A stretch of DNA of 25,595 nucleotides from an uncultured Limosilactobacillus sp. (GTDB taxonomy: Bacteria; Bacillota; Bacilli; Lactobacillales; Lactobacillaceae): contig NZ_CAKPXS010000024.1 in NCBI RefSeq assembly GCF_934202235.1, forward strand, positions 1-25,595, read 5' to 3'. Position numbers and translations under genes: made by a program. This document shows positions 6,937 to 14,279 of the stretch, one piece after another. The notes under the pieces were generated by a model, which was not told the origin of the DNA, made no database searches, and saw only the letters and a list, made by a program, of their open reading frames with translations. Every line of letters starts with the position of its first letter. Position 1 is the stretch's first letter.

Positions 6937-6968
6937 AAAGAAAAAGGAACCGGCAACCCGGTTCCTCA
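6937..6968 (-). terminator. Terminator of the small basic protein gene
   Basis: Minus strand: a perfect 8-bp stem (GGAACCGG with CCGGTTCC) with GTTG loop, followed by TTTTTCTTTT. It starts about 10 nt after the stop codon. Confidence 0.93.
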
Positions 6969-6975
6969 TTATCAA

Positions 6976-7107
6976 TTACTTTTCGTCAGCAGGCTTTTCC
7001 TTAGCCCACTTGCGAATTTCTTCGATCTTCTTTTCCTTAAGCGCCCGCTTGTAACGTGGAGCAACTGGACGCCGGCCTTGTACGCCATGTGGATGTGCTT
7101 TACGCAT
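6976..7107 (-). CDS. Small, strongly basic protein of unknown function (43 residues)
   Basis: Not recognised. The 43-residue product begins MRKAHPHGVQGRR. It has 15 Lys/Arg against 6 Asp/Glu (net about +9), two His near the N-terminus (HPH), a Pro/Arg-rich first half and a probable amphipathic helix from about residue 20 to 38 with one Trp. There is no signal peptide or membrane segment. AAAGGAGG lies about 9 nt before the ATG, a near-consensus promoter lies 46 nt upstream of the start, and a strong terminator follows. This complete unit is why I call it real despite its size. The composition fits an RNA- or ribosome-associated protein, but that is only inference from charge. It is divergent from another 43-codon gene. 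Confidence 0.8.
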   Translation of the reverse strand: MRKAHPHGVQGRRPVAPRYKRALKEKKIEEIRKWAKEKPADEK

Positions 7108-7152
7108 TGGGATATGCCTCCTTTACTTTGTACGTAAAATTCAACGTTCTCA

Positions 7153-7181
7153 ATTATACCGGGGTCGTCACTAAAAAGCAA
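7153..7181 (-). promoter_or_regulatory. Promoter of the small basic protein gene
   Basis: Minus strand: -35 TTGCTT (7176-7181), 17-nt spacer, perfect -10 TATAAT (7153-7158). It suggests substantial constitutive expression. Confidence 0.8.
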
Positions 7182-7303
7182 CCTCTTTCACCGCTTCTCC
7201 AGCTTTCAAGGTGAAGCCCCGCCCAGCACCGCCGAAAACGGTTGCAAGTTAGTGACTAGACCAATAACTATAACAACCTTCCTTAAGCTTTTTATAAGCT
7301 CGC

Positions 7304-7332
7304 TTGTCAATTAGACCAATTTGGAGTAGCAT
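7304..7332 (+). promoter_or_regulatory. Possible promoter of the small gene upstream of clpP
   Basis: -35 TTGTCA (7304-7309), 17-nt spacer, -10 TAGCAT (7327-7332). The -35 is good and the -10 moderate. Confidence 0.5.
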
Positions 7333-7392
7333 GAGAATTGTCAAAACGAAAGAAAGCTGACTAAGTAATTAGCCAGCCATTGGAGGATAAAA

Positions 7393-7524
7393 ATGAGTGA
7401 AGAAAGTCAAACCATGATGAAACTTGCAGTAGCTGTCAAACATAACCGGGTGACTGACCAGTTAGCCCAGCAGTGCGCTGCGACGGAAATTGAACTTCTG
7501 TCTAATGACCTTAACCAGAAATAG
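7393..7524 (+). CDS. Small protein of unknown function upstream of clpP (43 residues)
   Basis: Not recognised. A 43-codon ORF begins MSEESQTMMKLAVAVKHN and ends in TAG. It is slightly acidic, mostly helical in character, has one Cys (residue 28) and no signal peptide or membrane segment. GGAGG lies 6 nt before the ATG, and a possible promoter lies ~60 nt upstream. No terminator follows it. The CtsR box and clpP promoter begin 7 nt after the stop, so read-through into clpP is possible. The evidence is the good ribosome binding site and position; without a homologue it could still be a chance ORF. Confidence 0.55.
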   Translation: MSEESQTMMKLAVAVKHNRVTDQLAQQCAATEIELLSNDLNQK

Positions 7525-7530
7525 TTTTAA

Positions 7531-7547
7531 TTTGACCTTTTTTGACC
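7531..7547 (+). promoter_or_regulatory. CtsR operator (heptad repeat) of clpP
   Basis: Two copies of TTTGACC (7531-7537 and 7541-7547) separated by TTT form the tandem heptad bound by CtsR, the repressor of class III heat-shock genes in low-GC Gram-positives. The first copy overlaps the clpP -35. This predicts induction of clpP by heat and protein-folding stress. Confidence 0.95.
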
Positions 7548-7560
7548 TATCGAGTATAGT
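7532..7560 (+). promoter_or_regulatory. Promoter of clpP
   Basis: -35 TTGACC (7532-7537), 17-nt spacer, -10 TATAGT (7555-7560), interleaved with the CtsR heptads. Confidence 0.8.
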
Positions 7561-7618
7561 ATTAGTATCAAGTTAGCAGTGACTGCTAATGAGTGCTAAT
7601 TTAAAGGGGGTTCATATT

Positions 7619-8209
7619 TTGAACTTAGTGCCAACTGTGATTGAACAGTCCTCACGTGGTGAACGTGCCTACGACATTTACTCACGTCTGTTGAAGGACC
7701 GCATCATCATGCTTTCGGGGCCGATCAACGATGACGTTGCTAACTCCATCGTTGCCCAGCTGCTGTTCCTGGATGCCCAGGACTCTAGTAAGGATATTTA
7801 CATGTACATCAACTCCCCGGGTGGTGTTGTTACTGCCGGGATGGCTATCTACGACACGATGAACTACATCAAGTCAGATGTTCAGACGATCGTTATCGGG
7901 ATGGCTGCCTCGATGGCTAGTGTCCTTGCTTCGTCTGGTACCAAGGGCAAGCGGTTTGGTCTGCCACACTCTGAAGTCTTGATTCACCAACCTTCTGGTG
8001 GTGCTCAGGGTCAGCAAACCGAAATTGAAATCGCCGCAACTGAAATTCTGAAGACGCGCAAGATGCTTAACGGTATCCTGGCCAAGAATTCCGGTCAAGA
8101 TCTGGCAACTATCCAACGTGATACTGAACGTGACCACTACTTCACCGCTCAAGAAGCAGTTGATTATGGTCTGCTCGATGCCGTGATGGATAAAAATGAA
8201 ACTAAGTAA
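7619..8209 (+). CDS. clpP: ATP-dependent Clp protease proteolytic subunit ClpP
   Basis: The serine peptidase core that forms a double-heptamer chamber and works with Clp ATPases in protein quality control and regulated proteolysis. I place the start at the TTG at 7619: AAAGGGGG (7603-7610) lies 8 nt before it, the product starts MNLVPTVIEQ as in other ClpPs, and the triad falls at the canonical Ser98 (GMAASMAS), His123 (LIHQPSGG) and Asp172 (AVDYGL). An upstream in-frame ATG at 7589 would add ten residues and put the ribosome binding site inside the gene. The length of 196 is standard. It has its own CtsR-controlled promoter and terminator. It runs opposite to all large neighbouring genes. 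Confidence 0.97.
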   Translation: MNLVPTVIEQSSRGERAYDIYSRLLKDRIIMLSGPINDDVANSIVAQLLFLDAQDSSKDIYMYINSPGGVVTAGMAIYDTMNYIKSDVQTIVIGMAASMASVLASSGTKGKRFGLPHSEVLIHQPSGGAQGQQTEIEIAATEILKTRKMLNGILAKNSGQDLATIQRDTERDHYFTAQEAVDYGLLDAVMDKNETK

Positions 8210-8222
8210 CATTTGAACAATC

Positions 8223-8256
8223 AAAAAGCCGGTGCTGTTGAGCACCGGCTTTTTTT
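8223..8256. terminator. Bidirectional terminator between clpP and the LTA synthase-like gene
   Basis: A 9-10 bp stem (AGCCGGTGCT with AGCACCGGCT) closes a GTTG loop, with T-runs on the plus-strand side and A5 (T5 on the minus strand) on the other. It ends clpP from the left and the minus-strand gene from the right. Confidence 0.95.
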
Positions 8257-8257
8257 A

Positions 8258-11155
8258 CTACTTAGCAGGATTTTTCAGGAAAGTGTTATTAAACAGGTAC
8301 TGGTGCCCTGCTGTCAAATCATACTGCACCAGTTGATAATCATGGAGTAATTGTTGCTGACGATGAGTTAAGCTCACTTGCTTCCCCTTGGCATTGACGA
8401 AAGACGTTCCGCCAGTGTGAACCGTATTGTTATGGTCAGTGCCGTTTAACGACAGGCTCATTGCTGGCAGTTGAGTATAAACCCGCGTGAGCAAAGCGTA
8501 ATAAGGTGACACCTTAACGCCCATCTGCGCCAGCGCCATCGCTGGAAAGTCATTGGGACTCACCAGTTGACGATGGGACAATCGTTTACCATGCCCAGCA
8601 GCCGCCTTATTACTATAAATCCAGTAGTCTGTCTCATGCAGTTGAACCCCGTAGCGGTTCATCGACACATGACCGTAGATTCCCGGCAAATGATCCCCAT
8701 ACCAAACAACTGTCACTGGCTTGTCGACCTTATCCAGCGACGTCAGAAATTCTCTTGTTGCTTCATCAGTATACGAGATTCCCTGGGTATAGGTTTCAAT
8801 TTTTTGCTGGCTGCTTCCGTCTGCTGCTGCGCCGCTCACCCGAAAGCGATGATGACGGTAGTAATTTTCCAGGTATGGCATGTGGTTTTGCATCGTCGCA
8901 ACCTGAATAAACTGCCCACCCTGGTGATCAGCCAGCACTTTCAGCGTCTGCCGATAAGTCGAACTATCGGCCACCCGCGGATTATTGTCGATGGTCCGGG
9001 TATAAGTCAAGGCCGGGTGACTGCCAAAGCAGTAGAACCGGTTAAACTTAAACTTTGGGTAGACCTTATTGCGACTGTAGAGCTGGCCAGAAAACGGGTG
9101 AACTGCCTGGGAATAATTAAACAGTTGGTTAATCGACCACGCCCGTCGCTGGTAAGGAACCAGTTGTGAATACGGTGTTGGCAAGGTCGCTGAAAAATTA
9201 GCTTCTGACAGTCCCGTCAGCGCCATGTATTCCATGTTAGCCGTGCCCCCACCATAGCCGGAGCTCAGCATTAGTCCGCCAGTTGTCTGTTTCTTCAGCT
9301 GGCTAATAAACGGTAGTGGGTTGCCACCATGAACCGTTAAAGTCGGAACCCGTCGTGGATCGGCAAAGCTCTCGCTAAGGATGAAGATTAACGATTGTTG
9401 ATTAGCGGTCCCCCGGCGGTCACGGTTAATGTTGGCACCAATGCGTTGATATTTTTGTGCCAGCTTCTTCATGTTTGCCGCTGAATAGTCCGCTGGTCTC
9501 GCCATCACAGTCACGTCGACGTTGTTGGCAAATTGCAAGAGGGTCCCGTTAATTTTGGCCCCCCGAATCTGTTTATAGAAATATGGAACATCCTGGGCAC
9601 TTTCCAGGTATGACTTTACTGGACTGTGCGGATGGTTGGCCACCTTAAAACAACCGAGAAAGGTCACCGAAACAACCAGCAGTCCGAGCCGCCCCTGCCA
9701 GGTCAGTCCGCGATAATGGTCCTTCCTCTGCAGGAGGGCAGCAACAATAATCAATCCCACCAACGTCAACCCAGCAACCAGCAAAATGTTACCGTTAACC
9801 ATCCCCAGCAGTTCACGGGGGGCAGTGACCATTGAGAGGTCGGACGGCAGGATGGGCTCATCCCGGCTCGCTATTTTCAGTTGTGAAGCCGTCGTCCAAC
9901 CAAGCGAGAAGATAATCATTATGAACAGTGAGGGCCAATACCAGTTAGTGATTGCCATGAGAATGCCAAAGATAGCAAGTAAGATGGCAATATTTAGCCA
10001 CACTAGCGCGGTCCGCTCCTTCATGATCCACGACAGCATGTTGAAACTCCCGTCCCATAAAAGAAGGTAGGAAAAGAGCACGAGCAACCAGGCGGAAAAG
10101 ATGGCCAGCCATGCACGCCAGTGGTGAACAACCCACCGACCCGCTCGTTGCAAAACGGTCAGCAATGCTACTGGCTGGTGATGCCGTCGCCACCAGAAAA
10201 TCGTTAGTCGGCCACCAATCGCAACCACTACCGTCACGATCACTACTTCGGTCAGGTCAAGCAGCCAAGCGGGCCACCCTGTCCGAAAAAATGGTGCCGC
10301 CAGTGTCTGGGCTGCAATCATCATCCCCAGGACCCAGGTGTAGTAGATGATCCCGCCATCCGCCACAGTTGCTTGCTGATGATTTTTAATGTACCAAGCC
10401 GCCAGCATCACTACCAGCACCAGCATAAATGACTGCGTGCTACTTAGACCCACCAGGTAGTGGTTAGAGCTGGCAAGACCATCGTGAGGACTATATTGAA
10501 CAATATTGGTCCGATGCCACATTTCTAATCCCGCAAGGAGCCACGAGCCAAGCGTTGCCCAGGCAAACTGCCAGTTGGAAAAGTGACGCCATGAGTGATC
10601 GCTTTGCAGGACATCCCCGACTAGGAATAAGAAGAGCAACCAGGTAATGGTATTTCCCGTCCGAAATCCAAAGAAATCACGGTGCCATACCAGGTTGGTA
10701 ATAAAGAAGAGCAGGCCCACAGCAATGGCCACCCGCCGCCGAAATTGCAACGGCAAACTAGCCAAAACATTCTTTAGTCGCGGGGCCATTACCACTAACG
10801 CGGCCATCATTAACCAGAAAGCAAAAACGTTTGCCATCAAGTAAAGTTCCCGCGGGTCCGTCGGTGGTTGGGGGCAGAAACGGTCAATAACTGAAAAGAC
10901 TGCCCCGATGGCAACCATTACCCCACCCAAAATGGTGGTGTGGTCACTACTCTGGCTCTGTGCTCCCAGGAGCACTGGTGCCGTCACGGTTAAGGCCACC
11001 GCCAAGGTCTTCAGAAGCCACATTACGACAAACAGTGGTGTCCCGGTGCTGTTGGTGAGGGTTTGCCCCGCCGTTAGCACAATCCCCAGCAGTATCAATA
11101 GGAGTGCCACCATGGTTGAACCGTTAAGCCTGCTTTGCCCCTTCTCTTCTCTCAT
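8258..11155 (-). CDS. Polytopic membrane protein with LTA synthase-type sulfatase domain
   Basis: A 965-residue membrane protein. Residues 1-~505 hold about 13-15 hydrophobic segments (for example 14-31, 41-63, 104-124, 298-320, 349-367, 382-402, 455-475, 489-503). Residues ~585-900 are an extracellular alkaline phosphatase/sulfatase-fold domain of the LtaS/phosphoglycerol transferase type: metal ligand Glu595 (LSESF), nucleophile Thr638 (GGGTANMEY), His758 (QNHMPY) and Asp821-His822 (WYGDHLPG). The active-site layout matches LtaS, which polymerises glycerol phosphate from phosphatidylglycerol, but LtaS has only five membrane helices. I infer an alditol-phosphate transferase that modifies a cell-surface glycopolymer or lipid; the substrate is open. 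Start chosen at the ATG after AAAGGAAGGA. It has its own promoter and converges on clpP. Confidence 0.85.
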   Translation of the reverse strand: MREEKGQSRLNGSTMVALLLILLGIVLTAGQTLTNSTGTPLFVVMWLLKTLAVALTVTAPVLLGAQSQSSDHTTILGGVMVAIGAVFSVIDRFCPQPPTDPRELYLMANVFAFWLMMAALVVMAPRLKNVLASLPLQFRRRVAIAVGLLFFITNLVWHRDFFGFRTGNTITWLLFLFLVGDVLQSDHSWRHFSNWQFAWATLGSWLLAGLEMWHRTNIVQYSPHDGLASSNHYLVGLSSTQSFMLVLVVMLAAWYIKNHQQATVADGGIIYYTWVLGMMIAAQTLAAPFFRTGWPAWLLDLTEVVIVTVVVAIGGRLTIFWWRRHHQPVALLTVLQRAGRWVVHHWRAWLAIFSAWLLVLFSYLLLWDGSFNMLSWIMKERTALVWLNIAILLAIFGILMAITNWYWPSLFIMIIFSLGWTTASQLKIASRDEPILPSDLSMVTAPRELLGMVNGNILLVAGLTLVGLIIVAALLQRKDHYRGLTWQGRLGLLVVSVTFLGCFKVANHPHSPVKSYLESAQDVPYFYKQIRGAKINGTLLQFANNVDVTVMARPADYSAANMKKLAQKYQRIGANINRDRRGTANQQSLIFILSESFADPRRVPTLTVHGGNPLPFISQLKKQTTGGLMLSSGYGGGTANMEYMALTGLSEANFSATLPTPYSQLVPYQRRAWSINQLFNYSQAVHPFSGQLYSRNKVYPKFKFNRFYCFGSHPALTYTRTIDNNPRVADSSTYRQTLKVLADHQGGQFIQVATMQNHMPYLENYYRHHRFRVSGAAADGSSQQKIETYTQGISYTDEATREFLTSLDKVDKPVTVVWYGDHLPGIYGHVSMNRYGVQLHETDYWIYSNKAAAGHGKRLSHRQLVSPNDFPAMALAQMGVKVSPYYALLTRVYTQLPAMSLSLNGTDHNNTVHTGGTSFVNAKGKQVSLTHRQQQLLHDYQLVQYDLTAGHQYLFNNTFLKNPAK

Positions 11156-11193
11156 GAAATCCTTCCTTTTTGTAATTGTTAATATCTCGTCTT

Positions 11194-11222
11194 ATTATCA
11201 GCGTTTCGCTGCGTTTTGACAA
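11194..11222 (-). promoter_or_regulatory. Promoter of the LTA synthase-like gene
   Basis: Minus strand: -35 TTGTCA (11217-11222), 17-nt spacer, -10 GATAAT (11194-11199); each hexamer is one base from consensus. Confidence 0.8.
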
Positions 11223-11271
11223 TGATCAATCATAAACAATTGTCGCCCGTTCATGCAAGTCAAAAAATTGC

Positions 11272-11308
11272 TAATAAAACCCGGTATTCCTTTAGCAAGA
11301 ATACCGGG
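11272..11308 (-). terminator. Terminator of the rapZ-yvcK-whiA operon
   Basis: Minus strand: a perfect 10-bp stem (CCCGGTATTC with GAATACCGGG) and 9-nt loop, followed by TTTTATT. It starts right after the whiA stop. Confidence 0.9.
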
Positions 11309-11313
11309 CATCT

Positions 11314-12252
11314 TTATTTGCTTGCGGTTGCCCGCAGCTGATCAGCGTACTGGTTAATCTTTCGTAAGCGGTGGTTAACCCCCGACTTAGAAATTGGCCC
11401 ATCAGGGACCAATTCGCCTAATTCCTTCAAGCTGACCTCCTGGTGAGCCAGTCGCGTTTTAGCAATCATTTGCAACTTTGGTGGGAGTTGGTTGAGACCA
11501 ACTCGTTCGTCAATAAAACGGATATTTTCAATCTGACGGTTAGAAGCGTTAGCAACCTTATCCATATTGGCATTTTCACAGTTAACCAGGCGGTTGACCG
11601 AATTCCGCATATCCCGCACGATCCGGATATTTTCGAACTTTAGCATTGCTGCAGTGGCCCCGATTAATTGCAAAAAGTTCGCAATTTTTTCTGCTTCCTT
11701 CAGGTAGACAATGTAGCCACTCCGCCGGCTAGTGGTGCGAGCGTTAAGGTGGTAACGGTTAATCAGCTTCGCGATTGTTTCGTTGTGTTCCTCGTACAGC
11801 GAATAAATCTCAAGATGGTAACGGGAAGTTTCCGGGTTATTGACAGAGCCCCCCGCTAAAAACGCTCCCCGAAGATAAGACCGAATCATCAAGTCGTTTT
11901 TGAGCAGTTCCAGCGGTACGTCTTCGCGAATTGACAGACCATCAATGATTCCCAAATCGGTTAACAACTCCCGCGCATGATATCGCAGGCGGACAACGTA
12001 GGTGTTATTCTTCTTCAGCTTCATCTTTCGCCGAACCAGGATGTCACTTTCAATTTGGTAAAAATCCTTAATGAGTGTGTAAATGCGGCGAGCAATGGCC
12101 GGGCTTTCGGTGGCAACGTTCAGCACCAACTGGTGGTTAGCTAGACCGACCGAACCGTTCATCCGGATCAGCGCCATTAGCTCGGCCTTCGCGTTACCAC
12201 GGTGAACTTCCAGCCCCGTCAATTCTTTTTTAACTTCACTGGCGTAGGACAT
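11314..12252 (-). CDS. whiA: DNA-binding protein WhiA
   Basis: A 312-residue WhiA (DUF199) family protein, with an N-terminal domain of LAGLIDADG homing-endonuclease fold lacking nuclease function and a C-terminal helix-turn-helix. The degenerate LAGGSVNNPE motif is at about 131-140; the HTH lies in the last ~50 residues (VSLKELGELVPDGPISKSGV). In Bacillus it affects cell division and chromosome segregation; in actinomycetes it is a sporulation transcription factor. An AAAGGGGGCGGAG ribosome binding site precedes the ATG, 15 nt after the yvcK stop. It is the last gene of rapZ-yvcK-whiA, the conserved Firmicute order. Confidence 0.96.
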   Translation of the reverse strand: MSYASEVKKELTGLEVHRGNAKAELMALIRMNGSVGLANHQLVLNVATESPAIARRIYTLIKDFYQIESDILVRRKMKLKKNNTYVVRLRYHARELLTDLGIIDGLSIREDVPLELLKNDLMIRSYLRGAFLAGGSVNNPETSRYHLEIYSLYEEHNETIAKLINRYHLNARTTSRRSGYIVYLKEAEKIANFLQLIGATAAMLKFENIRIVRDMRNSVNRLVNCENANMDKVANASNRQIENIRFIDERVGLNQLPPKLQMIAKTRLAHQEVSLKELGELVPDGPISKSGVNHRLRKINQYADQLRATASK

Positions 12253-12267
12253 TAACTCCGCCCCCTT

Positions 12268-13251
12268 TCAATCGTGAACGTCGTGTAGCCGGTTCATCAG
12301 TTCCGCAACTACCGAACGCTGGTCGTGGAAAGCACCATTATTGCGCAGGCGAACAAAGTTAGCAGAGATCACCCGACAGCCTTGTTCGCGAAGGCCGGCA
12401 AAGTCGTGTCTCACCGGTTGAGAAATCTCGTTCCACTGTTGAAAATTAATGTAGTCTTCTGGGACCGGCTGAATGTTAACCAGGACAGTATCAATAAAAT
12501 GGCAACCAAGGTGGTTATTCAGGACCCGCACGTGGTCAGCATCGGTAAAGTGGTCCGTCTCCCCCTTCTGGGTCATGATGTTGCAGATATAGATCACTTC
12601 CGCCTTAGTTTTGGCAACGGCCTCACCGACGTTTCGAATCATCAAGTTAGGCAAAATACTGGTAAAAAGACTCCCGGGGCCGAGAACGATCTGGTCAGCC
12701 GCCATAATAGCGTCAATTACTTGGTGCATGGCTGCTACCTGGTGACCATCATCGTGAGTCGCACTGACCCACACCCGCTTGATTTGGCTATGGGCGGCTG
12801 TAATCTCTGATTCCCCGCTCAACACCTGCCCATCCATAAACTCAGCATTGAGGGTTAACGGTTCGTTGGCTACCGGAAAAATATGACCATGGATTTTCAT
12901 CATGGCTGATAACTCTTGCACCGCCGAAAAGATATCGCCCTTCATCTCGTTAAGTGCCGAAATAATTAAGTTACCAATCGCATGGCCCGCTAAAAAGCTG
13001 TCCTTGGATTCAAAACGATACTGAAATATTTGTTGCTCTAGCGGTGGCAAATCGCAGAGGGCAACTAAGGCGTTGCGGATATCACCAGGCGGGACGACGT
13101 TGACGTAGTTCCGTAAAATTCCTGATGAACCACCGTCATCAGCAACCGTCACGATCGCCGTAATATCAACATCTTTGTCCCGCAACCCCCGCAAGATAAT
13201 CGGGAGTCCGGTTCCCCCGCCAATCACAACAATTTTTGGTTTGTGATACAT
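12268..13251 (-). CDS. yvcK: YvcK/CofD-like protein (gluconeogenesis factor family)
   Basis: A 327-residue member of the YvcK branch of the CofD-like fold. The N-terminal GGGTG (11-15) nucleotide-binding loop, ADDGGSSG (38-45) and the PPGDIRNAL segment are all visible. In B. subtilis YvcK binds UDP-sugars, is needed for growth on gluconeogenic carbon sources and helps place the cell-wall synthase PBP1. The exact biochemical activity is not settled. AGGAGA overlaps the rapZ stop codon, 12 nt separate the genes, and whiA follows closely, so the three are co-translated from one mRNA. Confidence 0.95.
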   Translation of the reverse strand: MYHKPKIVVIGGGTGLPIILRGLRDKDVDITAIVTVADDGGSSGILRNYVNVVPPGDIRNALVALCDLPPLEQQIFQYRFESKDSFLAGHAIGNLIISALNEMKGDIFSAVQELSAMMKIHGHIFPVANEPLTLNAEFMDGQVLSGESEITAAHSQIKRVWVSATHDDGHQVAAMHQVIDAIMAADQIVLGPGSLFTSILPNLMIRNVGEAVAKTKAEVIYICNIMTQKGETDHFTDADHVRVLNNHLGCHFIDTVLVNIQPVPEDYINFQQWNEISQPVRHDFAGLREQGCRVISANFVRLRNNGAFHDQRSVVAELMNRLHDVHD

Positions 13252-13263
13252 TTTGCAGTTCTC

Positions 13264-14133
13264 CTATTGTGCTTTGTCAACGTCACGATGGTGAACATTG
13301 ACGGTATAATCATTCTTCTTCAAGTCAGCTGCTAAGCGGTTAGCAATGGTCACTGAACGGTGCTGCCCACCAGTACAACCAATGGCAACCGTCAGGCTAC
13401 TCTTTCCCTCGTGAATATACCCGGGTAAAGTCGATTTCAGCAGTTGGAGGAAGTGCCGGTAGAAGTTCTTGGCCGATGGATTATCCATCACGTACTCCTG
13501 AACCGCAGCATCATTGCCTGTCAGGTGTTTTAGTGCGGGGAGGTAAAACGGGTTGGGCAAGAACCGAACGTCCATTACGATATCAGCATCCAATGGCAGC
13601 CCATATTTAAAACCAAACGACATCACTTCAATATAAAAGTTGCTACCTGCACCGTCACCAAAATAATCGGCAATCCGCACCTTGAGGTTGTGCGGTGTAA
13701 GGGTTGTCGTATCGATTGTCACGTCTGCCCGGCTCTTCAACCCGTTCATCAACTGGCGTTCCTTACTGATCCCTTGAAGAATCGTCCCCTGAGGTGACAA
13801 CGGGTGGCTGCGCCTGGTTTCCTTATAACGTGAGACCAGGCATTCATCAGTTGCATCGAGGAAAATGACGTTGACGTTCAAATCATCACGCTTCCGCAGA
13901 GTCGCGATGGTTCCATCAAGCTGGTCATAAAAGCCCCGTGCTCGCGAATCAATTACCATCGCCACTTTATTGTACTGGTGCGAGTCCTCCATCACGTTGA
14001 TGAATTTACCAACAAGTGACGGGATCATGTTATCGATGACGAAATAGCCGAGATCCTCCACACTATGGACGGCCACCGTCTTCCCGGCGCCGCTCATCCC
14101 CGTAATAATCAAGACTTCCATTTGGGCAGACAT
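13264..14133 (-). CDS. rapZ: RapZ/YvcJ family nucleotide-binding protein
   Basis: A 289-residue P-loop protein with Walker A GMSGAGKT (12-19), a Walker B-like segment near 58-62, and a conserved C-terminal domain with FGFKYGLP (173-180) and GCTGGQHRSV (252-261). In E. coli RapZ is the adaptor that hands small RNA GlmZ to RNase E to control GlmS. In Firmicutes the YvcJ homologue hydrolyses GTP and affects competence, and GlmZ is absent, so the RNA role should not be assumed. I start at the ATG at 14133: an ATG nine codons upstream would read through AAAGGAGG, which is clearly the ribosome binding site 7 nt before this start. First gene of the yvcK-whiA operon. Confidence 0.95.
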   Translation of the reverse strand: MSAQMEVLIITGMSGAGKTVAVHSVEDLGYFVIDNMIPSLVGKFINVMEDSHQYNKVAMVIDSRARGFYDQLDGTIATLRKRDDLNVNVIFLDATDECLVSRYKETRRSHPLSPQGTILQGISKERQLMNGLKSRADVTIDTTTLTPHNLKVRIADYFGDGAGSNFYIEVMSFGFKYGLPLDADIVMDVRFLPNPFYLPALKHLTGNDAAVQEYVMDNPSAKNFYRHFLQLLKSTLPGYIHEGKSSLTVAIGCTGGQHRSVTIANRLAADLKKNDYTVNVHHRDVDKAQ

Positions 14134-14161
14134 TGAACTTCCTCCTTTAATCACTTTCAAC

Positions 14162-14170
14162 AGTATAACA
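14162..14170 (-). promoter_or_regulatory. Extended -10 promoter of rapZ-yvcK-whiA
   Basis: Minus strand: TGTTATACT, a TGn-extended -10 (TATACT at 14162-14167), about 20 nt before the rapZ ribosome binding site. No good -35 is seen at 16-18 nt, as is common for extended -10 promoters. Confidence 0.6.
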
Positions 14171-14222
14171 TACCGGGCGTGTCATCACATCTCCCAGCCT
14201 CGCCGGTCACTAGTAGAGAATT

Positions 14223-14259
14223 AAAAAAGTCGCCGACCAGGGGTTCCCCCTGTCGCGAC
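14223..14259 (-). terminator. Terminator of uvrB-uvrA
   Basis: Minus strand: GTCGCGACAGGGG pairs with CCCCTGGTCGGCGAC with two bulged G's, then TTTTTTAA. It starts ~20 nt after the uvrA stop, separating excision repair from the rapZ operon. Confidence 0.9.
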
Positions 14260-14279
14260 TCTTGTTAATTGTTCCCTAC

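Noticed and set aside
6972..7181. A 69-residue minus-strand ORF over the small basic protein gene.
   Set aside because: It lacks a ribosome binding site and spans the promoter; the 43-codon frame has the proper signals.
7589..7618. ATG at 7589 as start of clpP.
   Set aside because: It would translate the ribosome binding site and shift the catalytic triad from its canonical numbering; TTG at 7619 fits better.
14134..14160. Longer N-terminus for RapZ from the ATG at 14160.
   Set aside because: The added codons encode AAAGGAGG, the ribosome binding site of the ATG at 14133.
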